Shown: positions 36,539 to 46,161 of the stretch, one piece after another
Numbering within the stretch: position 1 is the stretch's first letter
Layout: each line of letters opens with the position of its first letter
NCBI GenBank assembly: GCA_018402345.1
Contig: JAGYIV010000009.1
Location: forward strand, 61,619 to 125,618
Source: Terrimicrobiaceae bacterium
Lineage (GTDB): Bacteria; Verrucomicrobiota; Verrucomicrobiia; Chthoniobacterales; Terrimicrobiaceae
Reading direction: 5' to 3'
Length of the DNA stretch: 64,000 nt
Notes under the pieces: generated by a model
The model's input: only the letters and a program-made list of their open reading frames with translations
Databases searched by the model: none
What the model was told of the DNA's origin: nothing
Made by a program: the position numbers and the translations under genes

Positions 36539-38089
36539 GTGTTTTTTAATTCCGCGACATTTCTTTTTGGGTTTCTGCCGGTGGTGTTGGGCGGGTATTT
36601 TTTATTGGAGAAATCGGGGAATGCGCTGTGGCGGCAAGCTTGGCTGTTGGCGGCCTCGCTGGTGTTTTATGCTTGGAGCAATGCGGTGGTGCTGGGGTTG
36701 TTTTTGCCGCTGACGGCGATCAATTTCCTGCTTGGGAAGCGGTTGCAGCGCTGCGGGGAGGGGGGCGGAAAGTGGCTTTTGGCGGGGGCGGTGGGGCTGA
36801 ATGTGCTGGTGCTGTGCTACTTCAAATACGCGAACTTTTTTGTCGAGAACCTGAACGCGGTGCTTCAGAGCGATCTGTTTATCGAAAAAATCCTTCTGCC
36901 GCTGGGGATTTCATTCATCACGTTCATGCAGATTGCCTGGCTGGTGGCGTGTCGGCGCAAGGAGGCGGTGGCGTGCAATTACTTTGAATTTCTGCTGTTT
37001 TCGGCATTTTTCCCGCAGATCGTGTCCGGGCCGATTGTTTACCAGAGGGAGACGATGCCGCAGTTTCGCAAGACGCGGTCGGCGAGTGATCGGGCTACGG
37101 ATGTGTGTGTGGGGGCGACGCTCTTCACGATGGGGCTCGCGAAAAAAGTGCTTGTGGCGGATACGATTGCGCCGTGGGCGAACCAGGGGTTCTGGGCTGC
37201 GGGGGTGGATCAACCGATCAGTCTTGTGGCGGCGTGGATCGGGGCGTTGGCGTATGCGTTTCAATTGTATTTCGATTTTTCGGGATATTCGGACATGGCG
37301 ATCGGGGTGGCAAGGGTGTTTGGAATCCGGTTGCCGCTGAATTTCAATTCGCCCTATAAATCGGAAAGCATCAGTGACTTTTGGCGTCGCTGGCACATGA
37401 CGTTGTCGCGTTTTTTACGGGATTATGTGTATATCGGGCTTGGCGGGAACCGGTGCGGTGCGGTTCGGAGATCAGCGAATCTTTTTGTAACGATGGTGTT
37501 GGGAGGTTTTTGGCACGGGGCGGGGTGGACGTTTCTTCTGTGGGGCGGGTTGCATGGGGCGTATTTGGTGATCAATCACGCGTGGGGGGCGTTGGTCGAG
37601 CGCTGGAAGATTCCCGGGGCTTGGATTTTTTCGGGATGGGGTGGGTGGGTGTTGACGTTTCTCGCGGTGTTGGTGTCGTGGATTTTCTTCCGGGCCTCGC
37701 ATCCGGCGGAGGCGGTGCGCTTGCTGGCCGGGATGGTGGGGTCGAATGGGTTGTATGTGCCTGGCGATGCGTTGTTTTACAAATCCTCCCCGAGTCTGAT
37801 GGCGATGGTGGGGTGGTTTGGGTGGGAGGCTGATCCGCAATTCGTGCTTTTGGCATGTTTGATCGGTCTTGGCGTGTTTGTGACCGTGTTGCCGAATAGC
37901 CAGCAACTCTTGGCGAGGTTGGAACCGGGAATTGTGACCTACGGAAAAAAAATCGAGGAAATTCCGCCTGCTTTTCAATCATTTGCATGGCGCCCTTCGA
38001 TTCCGTGGCTGGCAGCGACAGTGGGGGTTTTTCTCTGGTGCCTGCTGAATATCAGCAATGTGAGTTCGTTTCTCTACAAAGATTTCTAA
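36539..38089 (+). CDS. MBOAT family O-acyltransferase (AlgI-like)
   Basis: 516 aa, about ten membrane helices. Signature: FFNSATFLFGFLPVVLGGYF at the start, FPQIVSGPIVYQRETMPQF, YFDFSGYSDMAIGVARVFGI, FWRRWHMTLSRFLRDYVYI and the catalytic His in GGFWHGAGWTFLLWGGLHG. Such proteins bring acetyl groups across the inner membrane for polysaccharide O-acetylation together with an SGNH partner, which is the next gene. Start is a GTG at 36539, 15 bp after the regulator. Confidence 0.93.
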   Translation: MFFNSATFLFGFLPVVLGGYFLLEKSGNALWRQAWLLAASLVFYAWSNAVVLGLFLPLTAINFLLGKRLQRCGEGGGKWLLAGAVGLNVLVLCYFKYANFFVENLNAVLQSDLFIEKILLPLGISFITFMQIAWLVACRRKEAVACNYFEFLLFSAFFPQIVSGPIVYQRETMPQFRKTRSASDRATDVCVGATLFTMGLAKKVLVADTIAPWANQGFWAAGVDQPISLVAAWIGALAYAFQLYFDFSGYSDMAIGVARVFGIRLPLNFNSPYKSESISDFWRRWHMTLSRFLRDYVYIGLGGNRCGAVRRSANLFVTMVLGGFWHGAGWTFLLWGGLHGAYLVINHAWGALVERWKIPGAWIFSGWGGWVLTFLAVLVSWIFFRASHPAEAVRLLAGMVGSNGLYVPGDALFYKSSPSLMAMVGWFGWEADPQFVLLACLIGLGVFVTVLPNSQQLLARLEPGIVTYGKKIEEIPPAFQSFAWRPSIPWLAATVGVFLWCLLNISNVSSFLYKDF

Positions 38090-39172
38090 ATGAGCATGAC
38101 CTTGTATGCGAGGTTGATCGGTCTTTTTGCGGTGATGATTCTTGCCGTGGTGTGGGGGATCGCCTCGTGGTTGTTGCCGATGGATGGCGATCTGGCGCGT
38201 GTCGGGGGATATTCCGAGAATGAGTTTGGGTTGCGCGAGCCGCAGGTTGTCTTTGAAAAAAATCTCTTCAAACTCGCAAATAGTCTCGAGGAGTATGATA
38301 AAGCGTATGATGTAGTGGTGCTTGGGGATTCCTTCAGTGTCGATCAGGTCGACAGGTTGTTCGGGTGGCAGAACTATTTTATCGCCCGCACGGGACTCTC
38401 GATGATCGTCTTCGACACGCGCCGGTTTTGGCCGGTGGAGATTTACGATTCGCCACAGTTCAAGGCGCATCCGCCGAAAGTCTTTGTTTTTGAGACGGTG
38501 GAACGATATCTTCATGAGCGTGTTGCGTATTTCTCACGAATGACCCCGCCGGAAGGGAGTGCTGATGATCCTGCTGCAGTCGAGACTCTTGGGTTGAATA
38601 AAGGGTCGGAATATCCGACACGTGAGCGGATGCCGGATAGCAAACCGGACTTCGATCCTGGGCATGCGATCGGACATGTTGGAGCGATTGTGCAACGGCG
38701 ATTGCAGTTGAACAATCAAGTCGTCGAGTTGCCGCTGGCCAAGGGAGGTATGTTTAGTTCGCAGAATGACACTGATTTGTTGGTGTATTTCGATGAATTT
38801 AAAAAGAAAGCGCTGACGCCTGAAAACGTGGATGACCTGCGCGCTGGGGCGGCTATTTTTCGCAAGATCATCGAGGGAAATGGAGTCACGCGTTTTGTAA
38901 TGATTGTCGCGCCTGACAAGACGTCCACATTCGCGCCCTATCTGAAAGACACCGCCAAGGCCACAGCGAATCTGATCGCCGAACTTGCCAAGGATCCCTC
39001 GTTGCCGGTTCCCCGGACTGATCTTGTTCTTGCGCAAGCGATTTCATCCGGGAAAAAGGATGTGTATTTGCCCAACGATTCGCACTGGGGCAGCATCGGG
39101 CACAAGCTTTTTGCGGAGTCTTTACTCGAGCATCTGGCCGCTCCGGGAAACAAGCCAACGAAAAATCAATGA
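38090..39172 (+). CDS. AlgX/AlgJ-like SGNH acetyltransferase-family protein
   Basis: 360 aa with one N-terminal membrane helix ([20 protein letters not shown]) and a periplasmic SGNH-like domain: [11 protein letters not shown] (Ser block) and [20 protein letters not shown] (Asp-x-His block). This matches AlgX/AlgJ, which transfer acetyl groups delivered by AlgI-type MBOAT proteins onto exopolysaccharide. The ATG directly abuts the stop of the MBOAT gene. Confidence 0.85.
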   Translation: MSMTLYARLIGLFAVMILAVVWGIASWLLPMDGDLARVGGYSENEFGLREPQVVFEKNLFKLANSLEEYDKAYDVVVLGDSFSVDQVDRLFGWQNYFIARTGLSMIVFDTRRFWPVEIYDSPQFKAHPPKVFVFETVERYLHERVAYFSRMTPPEGSADDPAAVETLGLNKGSEYPTRERMPDSKPDFDPGHAIGHVGAIVQRRLQLNNQVVELPLAKGGMFSSQNDTDLLVYFDEFKKKALTPENVDDLRAGAAIFRKIIEGNGVTRFVMIVAPDKTSTFAPYLKDTAKATANLIAELAKDPSLPVPRTDLVLAQAISSGKKDVYLPNDSHWGSIGHKLFAESLLEHLAAPGNKPTKNQ

Positions 39173-40227
39173 AAAAAACAATTCTTGTCACTGGATCCTC
39201 CGGATTGATCGGTTCCGAGGTGTGTGTGTATTTCTCTAATGAACTGGGGTATGCGGTGCACGGGGTGGATAACAACCAGCGGGCGGTCTTTTTTGGCCCG
39301 CAAGGCGACACGCGGTGGAACCAGCGCCGCTTGGCCGACACGCTCGCGGGATTTTCGCATCACGAACTCGATATCCGTGATCGTGCGGGGGTCTTGGAAT
39401 TGGTGAAAACAATACGCCCGGATGTGATTGTGCACACCGCTGCTCAGCCTTCGCACGACCGAGCGGCGGCGATCCCATTTGATGATTTCGACACGAATGC
39501 CGTTGGCACGCTGAATCTACTTGAAGCCGCGCGGCAGACGTGTCCCGAGAGTCCATTTGTTCACATGAGCACGAACAAGGTCTACGGCGACGCTCCGAAT
39601 GGGATTCCGCTTCGCGAACTCGAGACGCGCTGGGATTATGCCGATGCGGCCTATGAACATGGGATTCCCGAGACATTTACGATCGATCAGAGCAAACACT
39701 CGCTTTTTGGCGCCTCGAAGGTCGCGGCGGATGTGATGGTGCAGGAATACGGGCGGTATTTTGGCATGCCCACCTGCTGTCTGCGCGGCGGATGTCTCAC
39801 CGGCCCAAACCACTCCGGCGTCGAACTCCACGGTTTCCTCAGCTACCTCGTGAAATGCAATCTCGAAGGCCGCGAATACAAGGTGTTTGGCTACAAAGGA
39901 AAGCAGGTGCGTGACAATATCCACTCGCTTGATGTCGCGCGGTTCATGGCGGCATTTGTCGCTGCGCCGCGTGTGGGTGAAGTTTACAATCTTGGCGGCG
40001 GGAAGGCGAATTCCTGCTCAATCCTTGAGGCATTCAAGATCGCCGAGTCATTTACTGGAAACGCGCAAATCTACACTTACGTGGACGAAAACCGCATCGG
40101 CGACCACATTTGCTATTACTCAGACCTGCGCAAAATGCGTGCGCATTTCCCGGCGTGGGATATCACTCAAAGTCTCGAGGATACGATCGGACAGATCGTC
40201 GGGGCTTGGAAATCGCGCGAAAAATAA
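39169..40227 (+). CDS. NAD-dependent sugar epimerase (CDP-tyvelose/paratose epimerase-like)
   Basis: 352 aa extended SDR. NAD motif [11 protein letters not shown], then [48 protein letters not shown] and [19 protein letters not shown]. The usual YxxxK appears as F-G-A-S-K, with Phe instead of Tyr. I recall this being normal in this subgroup, but it should be checked. Likely makes a nucleotide sugar for the exported polysaccharide. Its ATG overlaps the preceding gene by 4 nt. Confidence 0.85.
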   Translation: MKKTILVTGSSGLIGSEVCVYFSNELGYAVHGVDNNQRAVFFGPQGDTRWNQRRLADTLAGFSHHELDIRDRAGVLELVKTIRPDVIVHTAAQPSHDRAAAIPFDDFDTNAVGTLNLLEAARQTCPESPFVHMSTNKVYGDAPNGIPLRELETRWDYADAAYEHGIPETFTIDQSKHSLFGASKVAADVMVQEYGRYFGMPTCCLRGGCLTGPNHSGVELHGFLSYLVKCNLEGREYKVFGYKGKQVRDNIHSLDVARFMAAFVAAPRVGEVYNLGGGKANSCSILEAFKIAESFTGNAQIYTYVDENRIGDHICYYSDLRKMRAHFPAWDITQSLEDTIGQIVGAWKSREK

Positions 40228-40229
40228 GC

Positions 40230-41309
40230 ATGCGCATCCTTGTCACAGGCATCTGCGGTTTCGTCGGCAGCACGCTGGCAAAGGCGTTGCTGGCACATCG
40301 GGCCGATTTGGAAATTCTCGGGATCGACAATTTTATTCGTCCCGGGAGTGAGACCAATCGATCCGAACTCAAGGCGCTGGGAATAAAAATCCTCCACGGC
40401 GATATCCGCTCCGCGAGTGACCTCGAGGGGATCGAGGGCATCGACGCCGTGATCGATGCCGCTGCGAACCCCAGCGTTCTTGCCGGAGTCGATGGGAAAA
40501 CCAGTTCGCGCCAACTCGTCGAGCACAACCTGCTTGGCACGATCAACCTGCTCGAACTCTGCAAGGCCCGGAAGGCTGCATTTCTCCTCCTGAGCACGAG
40601 TCGGGTGTATTCGATCCCTCCGTTGGCCGATTTGCCTAAGGTCATCCGCGAAGGGGCGTTTGTGCCGGATGACACTCGGGCGCCATTTCCAGTGGGCCTG
40701 TCCAAGGAAGGGGTGGGGGAATTATTTCCAACGCTGCCACCGATCTCGCTTTACGGATCCACGAAACTTGCCAGCGAATCACTCGCCTTGGAATATGGAG
40801 AGACGTTTGGATTTCCCGTATTCATCAACCGCTGCGGTGTGATGGCCGGGGCAGGACAATTCGGCCGTGCAGACCAAGGGATTTTCGCCTATTGGATCAA
40901 TAGTCACATCCGCCGCAGGCCGCTGGGTTATATCGGCTTCGATGGAATGGGCCACCAGGTTCGTGATTGTTTGCACCCGGCCGATTTGGCGCCATTGATT
41001 CTGGAGCAAATTCAATCCAACAAAAATCTCACTGCGCTTGATCGGGTGATCAATCTTTCCGGCGGCGCCGAATCCGCCATGTCGCTTCGCCAACTCACCG
41101 TTTGGTGCGACGAACGCTTCGGCGCCCATGAGGTTGTTTCAAAACCGGAAAGCCGCCCTTTTGATATTCCTTGGATGGTTCTGGATTCCACCAAAGCCAA
41201 AAATCTCTGGAACTGGCAACCAGCGATATCACGAAACCATATCCTTAATGAAATCGCCTCCCATGCCGAATCGCATCCCGATTGGTTGGATCGATCAGCC
41301 CCGTTTTAA
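40230..41309 (+). CDS. NAD-dependent epimerase/dehydratase
   Basis: 359 aa extended SDR with TGICGFVGSTLAKALL (NAD loop), DAAANPSVLAGVDG, LLLSTSRVYSIPPL and the catalytic YGSTKLASESLALEYGE (YxxxK). It may work in the same nucleotide-sugar route as the preceding epimerase, 2 bp upstream. Start ATG at 40230; the upstream in-frame part overlaps the other gene and is not used. Confidence 0.85.
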   Translation: MRILVTGICGFVGSTLAKALLAHRADLEILGIDNFIRPGSETNRSELKALGIKILHGDIRSASDLEGIEGIDAVIDAAANPSVLAGVDGKTSSRQLVEHNLLGTINLLELCKARKAAFLLLSTSRVYSIPPLADLPKVIREGAFVPDDTRAPFPVGLSKEGVGELFPTLPPISLYGSTKLASESLALEYGETFGFPVFINRCGVMAGAGQFGRADQGIFAYWINSHIRRRPLGYIGFDGMGHQVRDCLHPADLAPLILEQIQSNKNLTALDRVINLSGGAESAMSLRQLTVWCDERFGAHEVVSKPESRPFDIPWMVLDSTKAKNLWNWQPAISRNHILNEIASHAESHPDWLDRSAPF

Positions 41310-41312
41310 TTC

Positions 41313-42170
41313 ATGAATTCGCAACCAACGGACAATTGGGATATGGTGCTCGAACCCTCCACGAGGTGGTGGGATTTGCAATTACGCGATGTCTGGCATT
41401 ACCGCGATTTGCTTTGGATGTTTGTGCGGCGGGATTTCGTCGCCGTCTATAAGCAAACGATCCTCGGCCCGCTTTGGTTTTTCATTCAACCCCTGCTTAC
41501 CACCGCCATGTTCACGGTGATTTTCAGTGGATTGGCGAAACTCCCTACCGACGGATTGCCGCCGATGCTTTTCTACCTCGCCGGGATTACGCCGTGGAAT
41601 TACTTTTCCACCTGCCTGACAAAAACATCTTCGTCCTTTGTGGCGAATGCCGGCATTTTCGGCAAGGTTTACTTCCCGCGACTCGTCACGCCGCTATCGA
41701 TCGTCATTTCCAATCTCATCCAATTTGCGATCCAGTTTTTGCTCTTTTTCGCGTTCCTCGGATGGTTCGCGTGGAAAGGCGCGGCGGTGAATCCCGACTG
41801 GGCGATGATTTTCCTGCTCACGCCCATCCTGCTCGGGATCATGGCATTCCTTGGCCTTGGGACCGGCATCATCATTTCCTCGCTCACGACAAAATACCGC
41901 GATTTCACCTTCCTCGTCGCTTTCGGAGTCCAACTCGCCATGTATGCCACGCCGGTGATCTACCCCGCGAGCATGGTTCCGGAAAAATACGCGTTCTGGT
42001 TGAATCTCAACCCCATGGCCCCCGTCATCGAAGCCTTCCGCGCGATCTACCTCGGAGGCACAATTCCCTGGGATGGCTTGGGAATCTCCGCCGCCATCAC
42101 CGCCGTGTTGCTTTTCCTCGGTATCGTGATGTTCAAAAAAGTCGAACGTTCCTTCATGGATACGGTGTAG
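41313..42170 (+). CDS. Polysaccharide ABC exporter permease (Wzm-like), copy 1
   Basis: 285 aa ABC-2 type permease with six membrane helices. Landmarks: RDLLWMFVRRDFVAVYKQTI, LGPLWFFIQPLLTTAMFTVI, GIFGKVYFPRLVTPLS and VERSFMDTV at the end. It should form the channel with a Wzt ATPase for capsule or O-antigen chains; the wzt copy that follows is broken. About 97% identical in protein to copy 2 at 49323, while the DNA differs strongly in the first 370 bp and little in the next 330. Confidence 0.92.
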   Translation: MNSQPTDNWDMVLEPSTRWWDLQLRDVWHYRDLLWMFVRRDFVAVYKQTILGPLWFFIQPLLTTAMFTVIFSGLAKLPTDGLPPMLFYLAGITPWNYFSTCLTKTSSSFVANAGIFGKVYFPRLVTPLSIVISNLIQFAIQFLLFFAFLGWFAWKGAAVNPDWAMIFLLTPILLGIMAFLGLGTGIIISSLTTKYRDFTFLVAFGVQLAMYATPVIYPASMVPEKYAFWLNLNPMAPVIEAFRAIYLGGTIPWDGLGISAAITAVLLFLGIVMFKKVERSFMDTV

Positions 42171-42181
42171 ACTGCTCATTT

Positions 42182-42244
42182 GCTTTCAGAGCCAGCAAAA
42201 GCGTCGACAACCCCAAAGCCATAGACTACGCCCTCGCAAGTTAA
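42182..42244 (+). pseudogene. Tail of a DUF2283 antitoxin-like gene (relic)
   Basis: Encodes FRASKSVDNPKAIDYALAS, nearly the same end as the intact DUF2283 gene at 54864 (SKRVDNPKAIDYALAS). It is followed, as there, by a GCCGAYGAAGTC hairpin, TGTAGCGGGTAACGAGT and an AATTCTGTTAA repeat, then a wzt start. So a wzt/toxin-antitoxin unit once stood here and was mostly deleted. Confidence 0.75.
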
Positions 42245-42623
42245 GTTGCTGAAGCCGATGAAGTCAGCTGTAGCGGGTAACGAGTGTGGGATTCGCGGAA
42301 TATTTTTTGTAATTCTGTTAAGTCTATATCAAAAATGAGTAACGGAGTCCTGGTCTCGTCCTCTTCCGCCTTGCCATGCCGCACTTGATAGTGCGTTCGG
42401 TCTCACGCTCGCCACGAGAAATACAAAAGATTTCGACGGGGAATGGGGCGGGCAAATCCACTTTGCTCAAGATTCTTTCGCGGGTGACGACGCAGACGGA
42501 GGGGCAGATCAAGATGCGGGGGCGGGTGGCCTCGTGGAGTATGCAGAAGACTCCACAGGCGAACGGGGCGCCTCTGCACTCGTTACCCGCCACCCGCCAC
42601 TCGTTACTGGACCGGACGACGAG

Positions 42624-42707
42624 GCCCTGGGACGGTCCGAAAAAGAGATTTCGAAGAAATGCCTTGGTGCAACCAAGGTGCCGGACTCCGGGAGGAGACG
42701 GCATCAA
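42624..42707 (+). repeat. Hairpin insertion repeat in wzt copy A (Walker A approach)
   Basis: Contains GGACGGTCC, CCTTGGTGCAACCAAGG and a nested end hairpin CTCCGGGAGGAG inside TGCCG/CGGCA, followed by ATCAA. Nearly identical to 45627-45716. Sits between RRGE-type sequence and the Walker A loop. Confidence 0.75.
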
Positions 42708-42742
42708 ATGCGCGGCATCATCGGGCGGAATGGGGCCGGTAA

Positions 42743-42898
42743 CCAGGCGGCGGGGCAGCCGCTCGGACCCAGGCAGCCGGGCGGCTGCACGGGAGACTGC
42801 CGCAAGGCAGCCCGAAGGGTGAGACGAGTGGGAACGAGCGAGTCAACATTGCCCCAGGCAGCCCGAAGGGTGAGACGCCGTGGGAAGGCGCGAATCAA
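42743..42898 (+). repeat. Double hairpin insertion repeat, 156 nt, in wzt copy A
   Basis: Inserted after GGTAA in the middle of the Walker A codons; the empty site is seen at 49017 and 61648. First unit: CTGCCGCAAGGCAG, CCCGAAGGG, end GAGTCAA at 42846. Second unit: CCCGAAGGG, CGCC-GTGGGAA-GGCG, end GAATCAA. 156 nt equals 52 codons, with no stop. Confidence 0.8.
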
Positions 42899-43025
42899 CA
42901 TGACGCTGTTGAAGATGCTTAATGGGTTGATCAAGCCGGATGCGGGGTCCATCACGATGCGGGGGCGGGTGGGGGCGCTAATTGCGCTCGGGGTGGGGTT
43001 CAACCCGATTTTGACCGGTCGGGAA

Positions 43026-43106
43026 CCGAAGGGCTGGGAAGCCCGTAGGACGAGCAACCGAAGGTTGGCCCTTAGGGTGCAGCGCCGGAGGGAAGGCGCA
43101 AATCAA
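43026..43106 (+). repeat. 81-nt hairpin repeat (type F1) in wzt copy A
   Basis: Lies exactly between the codons for GRE and NI. Hairpins GGGCTGGGAAGCCC, CAACCGAAGGTTG and GCGCC/GGCGC, end AAATCAA. Same length (81) and site as copies at 49149, 55835, 58761 and 61816. Confidence 0.88.
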
Positions 43107-43289
43107 AATATTTACATCAATGGCTCCGTGCTTGGGCTTACGAAAAAGGATAGAAAAAGTTACGGGTATCTGGTAGCGTGTCACGCGTAAAACAAACTGC
43201 CTGCCAGCAACCTGCGGATGAGGTGCTGATAACCAAAAATCATTTTTGACTTTTGCATTTGGTAGCAAACATTAGCTCGTATAAATTCT

Positions 43290-43526
43290 ATGAATAAGAT
43301 GCTTGAATCGATTTCCTGTGAAGCTCTAGAGCTCCCGCCAGATCAAAGAGTCGCGCTGGCTCATAGACTGCTGACGAGTATTGATTTGGAGCCGGAAATC
43401 GGGGCTGCAGAGGCTTGGCAGCAAGAAATTGAAAGAAGGATACGAAATTACGATCAAGGTCTCTCGAAAACAATTCCCGCAGGAGAGGCGTTTGCCAGAC
43501 TCGCAAAAATTGCCCCTCGGCGATGA
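43290..43526 (+). CDS. Addiction-module antitoxin (TIGR02574-like)
   Basis: 78 aa: LESISCEALELPPDQRVALA and HRLLTSIDLEPEIG, the short acidic helical antitoxin type linked to ParE/RelE toxins. Its stop overlaps the toxin start by 4 nt. Paralogue of 56167. Confidence 0.8.
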   Translation: MNKMLESISCEALELPPDQRVALAHRLLTSIDLEPEIGAAEAWQQEIERRIRNYDQGLSKTIPAGEAFARLAKIAPRR

Positions 43527-43819
43527 TTTATTTTTTGGAGTTTGTTTCCGAGGCACTTGAGGAAGCCGAGGAGGCAACCAGATATTATCAGGAAATCCAA
43601 CTTGGCCTTGGAGTGCGTTTTCGCGAGGAAGTCGAGGCCACTACTCAAGCTATCATGGCTCAACCTCTGCTTTGGAGGGAACGCAACGGCGGATTTCGAC
43701 GAGTCAACCTGCCAGGTTTTCCGTTCTATATTTCCTATTTTCTGCGGGACAATAAAATCCTGATTGCTGCAATCGCCCATTCCAGTCGCCACCCCAATTA
43801 CTGGAAGAAACGCATTTAA
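43523..43819 (+). CDS. ParE/RelE-type toxin
   Basis: 98 aa: FVSEALEEAEEATRYYQEIQ, FREEVEATTQAIMAQPLLW, GFRRVNLPGFPFYISYFLRD and AIAHSSRHPNYW. This is the ParE-like fold with the conserved RR...FPY...Y...R pattern. Toxins of this group act on gyrase or translation. Confidence 0.85.
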   Translation: MIYFLEFVSEALEEAEEATRYYQEIQLGLGVRFREEVEATTQAIMAQPLLWRERNGGFRRVNLPGFPFYISYFLRDNKILIAAIAHSSRHPNYWKKRI

Positions 43820-43934
43820 AATTCACAAAACTCGGGCACTCGACTCTGCCCTCTCGACTCCTCTTATGCCTTCCCAATTGCCCTCGCCGCTGGACGCTCG
43901 CCCCTCGTCTCCGCCTTCGAACGACGAAGTCCTA

Positions 43935-45135
43935 GTATCCAGTAACAGCTAAAGTTTCGGATAAAGTCTGAGCAGCTTGATGCGAGCGTCTTCGGTTGTG
44001 AAGCGCCAGTTGATGGGAGCGCCACGGTTGTTGCGGTGGTTTTGCCACGCGGAGGTTTGGCAGCGCATGGATTCGATGTCCGGGATTCGGCGGCGCAGGC
44101 ATTGACTGTTGAGGGCGCTGAGTTCGATTTCTGCGATGTTGAGCCAACTGCCGTGTTTGGGCGTGTAGTGGATTTCGAGACGATCGGCCAAGCGGCGCGC
44201 TTCGACCGGCGGGAAGGTTTCGTAGAGCGAGGCGATGGCATGGGTGTTGAGGTTGTCCATGACCAATCGCACCTTGATGGCTTCGGGGTAGCGTTCCTCG
44301 AGCATTCCCTTGATGAAGTGAGCCCAGTCCTGTCGTGTGCGGCGTTCGGTGACTTCGACATGGCGGCGGCCGGCCAGAGGTTCAACCTCGACAAAAGCAT
44401 GGCCACGCCTTGGCGCACATATTCATGATCGGCAATGGCGACTTGGCCGGGCTTGGCCGCAATGGGGGCATGCACCTCGCCGATCAACTGCTTGCTCGAC
44501 TCATCCATGCAGACCACAGGGAAGCGGGGATCGTAGGGCAACCGGTAAACATTCAAGACATCTTCCATGGCGGCGACAAAGGCTGCATCCCCGTCGGGCG
44601 GAATCTTCCAGTATTTGCTCAAATGAGGCTGCAACTCGTTTTTTAGCGAGCGCTGCACCGTCATCACCGATACCGCATCCACGATTTTGAGTTCGACGAG
44701 CTTGTCGGCCAAGAGCCGCACCGTCCAGCGTTGGTAACCCTCCGGGGCCGGCGAGCAAGCCAGCGCGGTCAGGCGCGCGTCAAATGTTCCGTCGAAAGTG
44801 ACATCCCGCGGTTTGCAAGGGGCTTGCGAACCAAGGCCGCCTCCAAGCCTTCTTCGACAAAACGTTGTTTGAGGTGCTCCACGGTGCGGGAGCTGATCCC
44901 CAAAGCTGCTGCCACATCGGCCACTTTCCAAGGGTCGCCGTGCTCGCCCGCATCGCACAGGAGCAGGGCGCGAGCGTGGAGAAACTTCGCGGCAGGGGTC
45001 TTCCCGCAGCGGGTGAGTTGCGTGAGTTCGGTGCGTTCCGATTGCGTGAGGGTGACTTTGTATCGATTGGCCATGCCGGAGAAAAATCCAGCAAGGCCAA
45101 ATTTACAATGCGAAAATATAATTGTTACGAGATAC
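43935..45135 (-). mobile_element. IS630-family element, copy 1 (1201 bp)
   Basis: Bounded by a duplicated TA (43933-43934 and 45136-45137). Ends GTATCCAGTAACAGCTA and, inverted, GTATCTCGTAACAATTA share GTATC and GTAACA. Encodes a DDE transposase on the minus strand. Inserted in DEVLVRV of a type II wzt, at the same base position as copy 2 (59989). Confidence 0.9.
43949..45074 (-). pseudogene. IS630 transposase, frameshifted (copy 1)
   Basis: N-terminal helix-turn-helix ([40 protein letters not shown]), then in other frames the DDE domain (PVVCMDESSKQL, LVMDNLNTHA, HYTPKHGSWLNIAEIE). Compared with copy 2 it lacks one G near 44819 and one A near 44395. It has the correct six-base T run near 44640, so each copy is broken at different homopolymers. 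Confidence 0.88.
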
Positions 45136-45255
45136 TAGTCCGAGTCGAAGGCGTTTCAAAGAAATTCTGCCGGTCGCTGAAGAAATCGCTTTGGTATGGG
45201 GTCTGCGATATCGCGGGGGAATCGCTTCCTGGGAGGAAGCGCGAATCGCAGAGGA

Positions 45256-45560
45256 CTTAATTAACCACGGAGGACACAACCGAGCGCCTGGGCAGGGGCG
45301 AGGAAGAGCAAACGAAGTTTGGCCCGAAGGGCGAGGGAGTGGGCACGACTGAGTCAAAGAGCACGGAGGGATACACGGGGGTAAATCAGCTAACTGATTC
45401 GGCGGAGTTTTTGGAAGGCCACTCGCAAGCGGGCTTGCAGATGGACTCCGAAAAACTCTCTGCCATTCGCTCTGCGAATAACCCCAGCAGTTCTGAGAAG
45501 AATTCTTCATCTGCGGAAATCGGCGAAATCTGCGGAAAACAATGTGATGCGCCGGATGGC
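45256..45560 (+). repeat. Wzt linker insertion: CACRGAG run plus [12 protein letters not shown] segment
   Basis: Between the wzt N-terminal module and the ATPase core. Includes CCACGGAGGACACA and AGCACGGAGGG, then a segment with GCAAGCGGGCTTGC and an ATTCGC-TCT-GCGAAT hairpin coding [13 protein letters not shown]...IRSAN. Also at 56895 and 61325, partly at 55365. The intact copy at 63620 has a short linker here instead. Confidence 0.8.
45280..45357 (+). repeat. 78-nt hairpin insertion repeat nested in a CACRGAG run
   Basis: Starts CCGAGCGCC and ends GAGTCAA, splitting GACACA from AGAGCACGG. Hairpins CAAACGAAGTTTG and GCCCGAAGGGC. 78 nt is 26 codons. Homologous in order to the antisense copy at 57087, which has CGACCGAAGGTCG instead. 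Confidence 0.8.
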
Positions 45561-45626
45561 GCAGGGCTTCGGGATGGCGAGTTCTGGGCGGTGAAAGATG
45601 TCAGTTTCGAGCTTCGCCGCGGGGAA

Positions 45627-45716
45627 TTGAGGACTCTGGGACGGTCCGAAAAAGAGATTTCGAAGAAATGCCTTGGTGCAACCAAGGTGCCGGACTCCGG
45701 GAGGAGACGGCATCAA
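45627..45716 (+). repeat. 90-nt hairpin insertion repeat in wzt copy B
   Basis: Directly after GGGGAA of RRGE; empty site at 48986 and 61615 (GGGGAATGCCT). GGACGGTCC, CCTTGGTGCAACCAAGG, CTCCGGGAGGAG, end CATCAA. 90 nt is 30 codons, no stop. Confidence 0.8.
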
Positions 45717-45902
45717 CTGCGCGGCATCAACGGGCGGAATGGGGCTTGGCCGGCTTTCGCTGGGTGTTGCGGGTAATGAGTAACGCGTTTCGGGTTAAAA
45801 AGATTTTAATCTCGCTACCAGTGACTTGCCGCTCTTTACGGCACTCCGCAGCGATGCTTCGTTGCTGGAGATCGGCAAGGGATTTCATCCGGTATTGACG
45901 GT

Positions 45903-45939
45903 GCCCAGTGAAGTAAGCTTCGCACTTCACGGGCCAAGG
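45903..45939 (+). repeat. Type F9 single-hairpin insertion (37 nt)
   Basis: A stem with arms GTGAAGT/ACTTCAC, extended by GCCC/GGGC, and tail CAAGG, inserted before CGGGAA. The homologous insertion at 61772 has a different stem (GTGGAAT/ATTCCAC) and the same tail. Confidence 0.7.
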
Positions 45940-45945
45940 CGGGAA

Positions 45946-46080
45946 CCGGAGGGCTGGGAAGCCCGTAGGACGAGCAACCGCAGGTTGGCCCGAAGCGCGT
46001 GGCATCTGGGAGGATGCAAGTCAATGGGTGCCGCAGGCAGGCCCGGAGGGCTTCGCGGGCCGGGAGAACCGCAAACTCAA
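45946..46080 (+). repeat. F1-like and F2-like hairpin repeats joined
   Basis: F1-like part (45946-46024) has GGGCTGGGAAGCCC, CAACC/GGTTG and end hairpin GCATC-TGGGAG-GATGC with AAGTCAA. F2-like part (46025-46080) has GCCGCAGGC, GCCCGGAGGGC and the end AAACTCAA. The wzt bases normally between them (NIFLNG...) are missing, so a deletion joined two elements. Confidence 0.7.
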
Positions 46081-46161
46081 TCGCGCGGAAGTTCGATGAG
46101 ATTGTCGAGTTTTCGGGCTGTGCGCGGGTGCCCATCCAGAAAGCTATTCGACAAGTTAAAT

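Larger units (their letters stand above)
42335..43190 (+). pseudogene. Broken wzt ATPase gene (copy A, chimeric)
   Basis: Pieces of a polysaccharide ABC exporter ATPase: Walker A twice ([18 protein letters not shown] of type I, then [14 protein letters not shown] of type II), [20 protein letters not shown] and [14 protein letters not shown]. Between them are three hairpin repeats (42624-42707, 42743-42898, 43026-43106) and an ACGAGT-type repeat. At 42384-42440 the end of a PIN toxin gene (FGLTLATRNTKDFDG) is fused in. No signature motif or Walker B remains, so it is not functional. Confidence 0.8.
43866..46135 (+). pseudogene. Broken wzt ATPase gene, type II (copy B), split by IS630
   Basis: The N-terminus (PPSNDEVL) is cut by IS630 at a TA and resumes at 45137 with [20 protein letters not shown]. 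Then come VCDIAGESLPGRKR, a stop, CACRGAG repeat with a nested hairpin repeat, the [12 protein letters not shown] segment, [13 protein letters not shown], another hairpin insert and NGRNGA. The F9 hairpin and a fused F1/F2 pair follow, then RKFDEIVEFSG of type I. Signature and Walker B are absent. Clearly non-functional and chimeric. Confidence 0.8.
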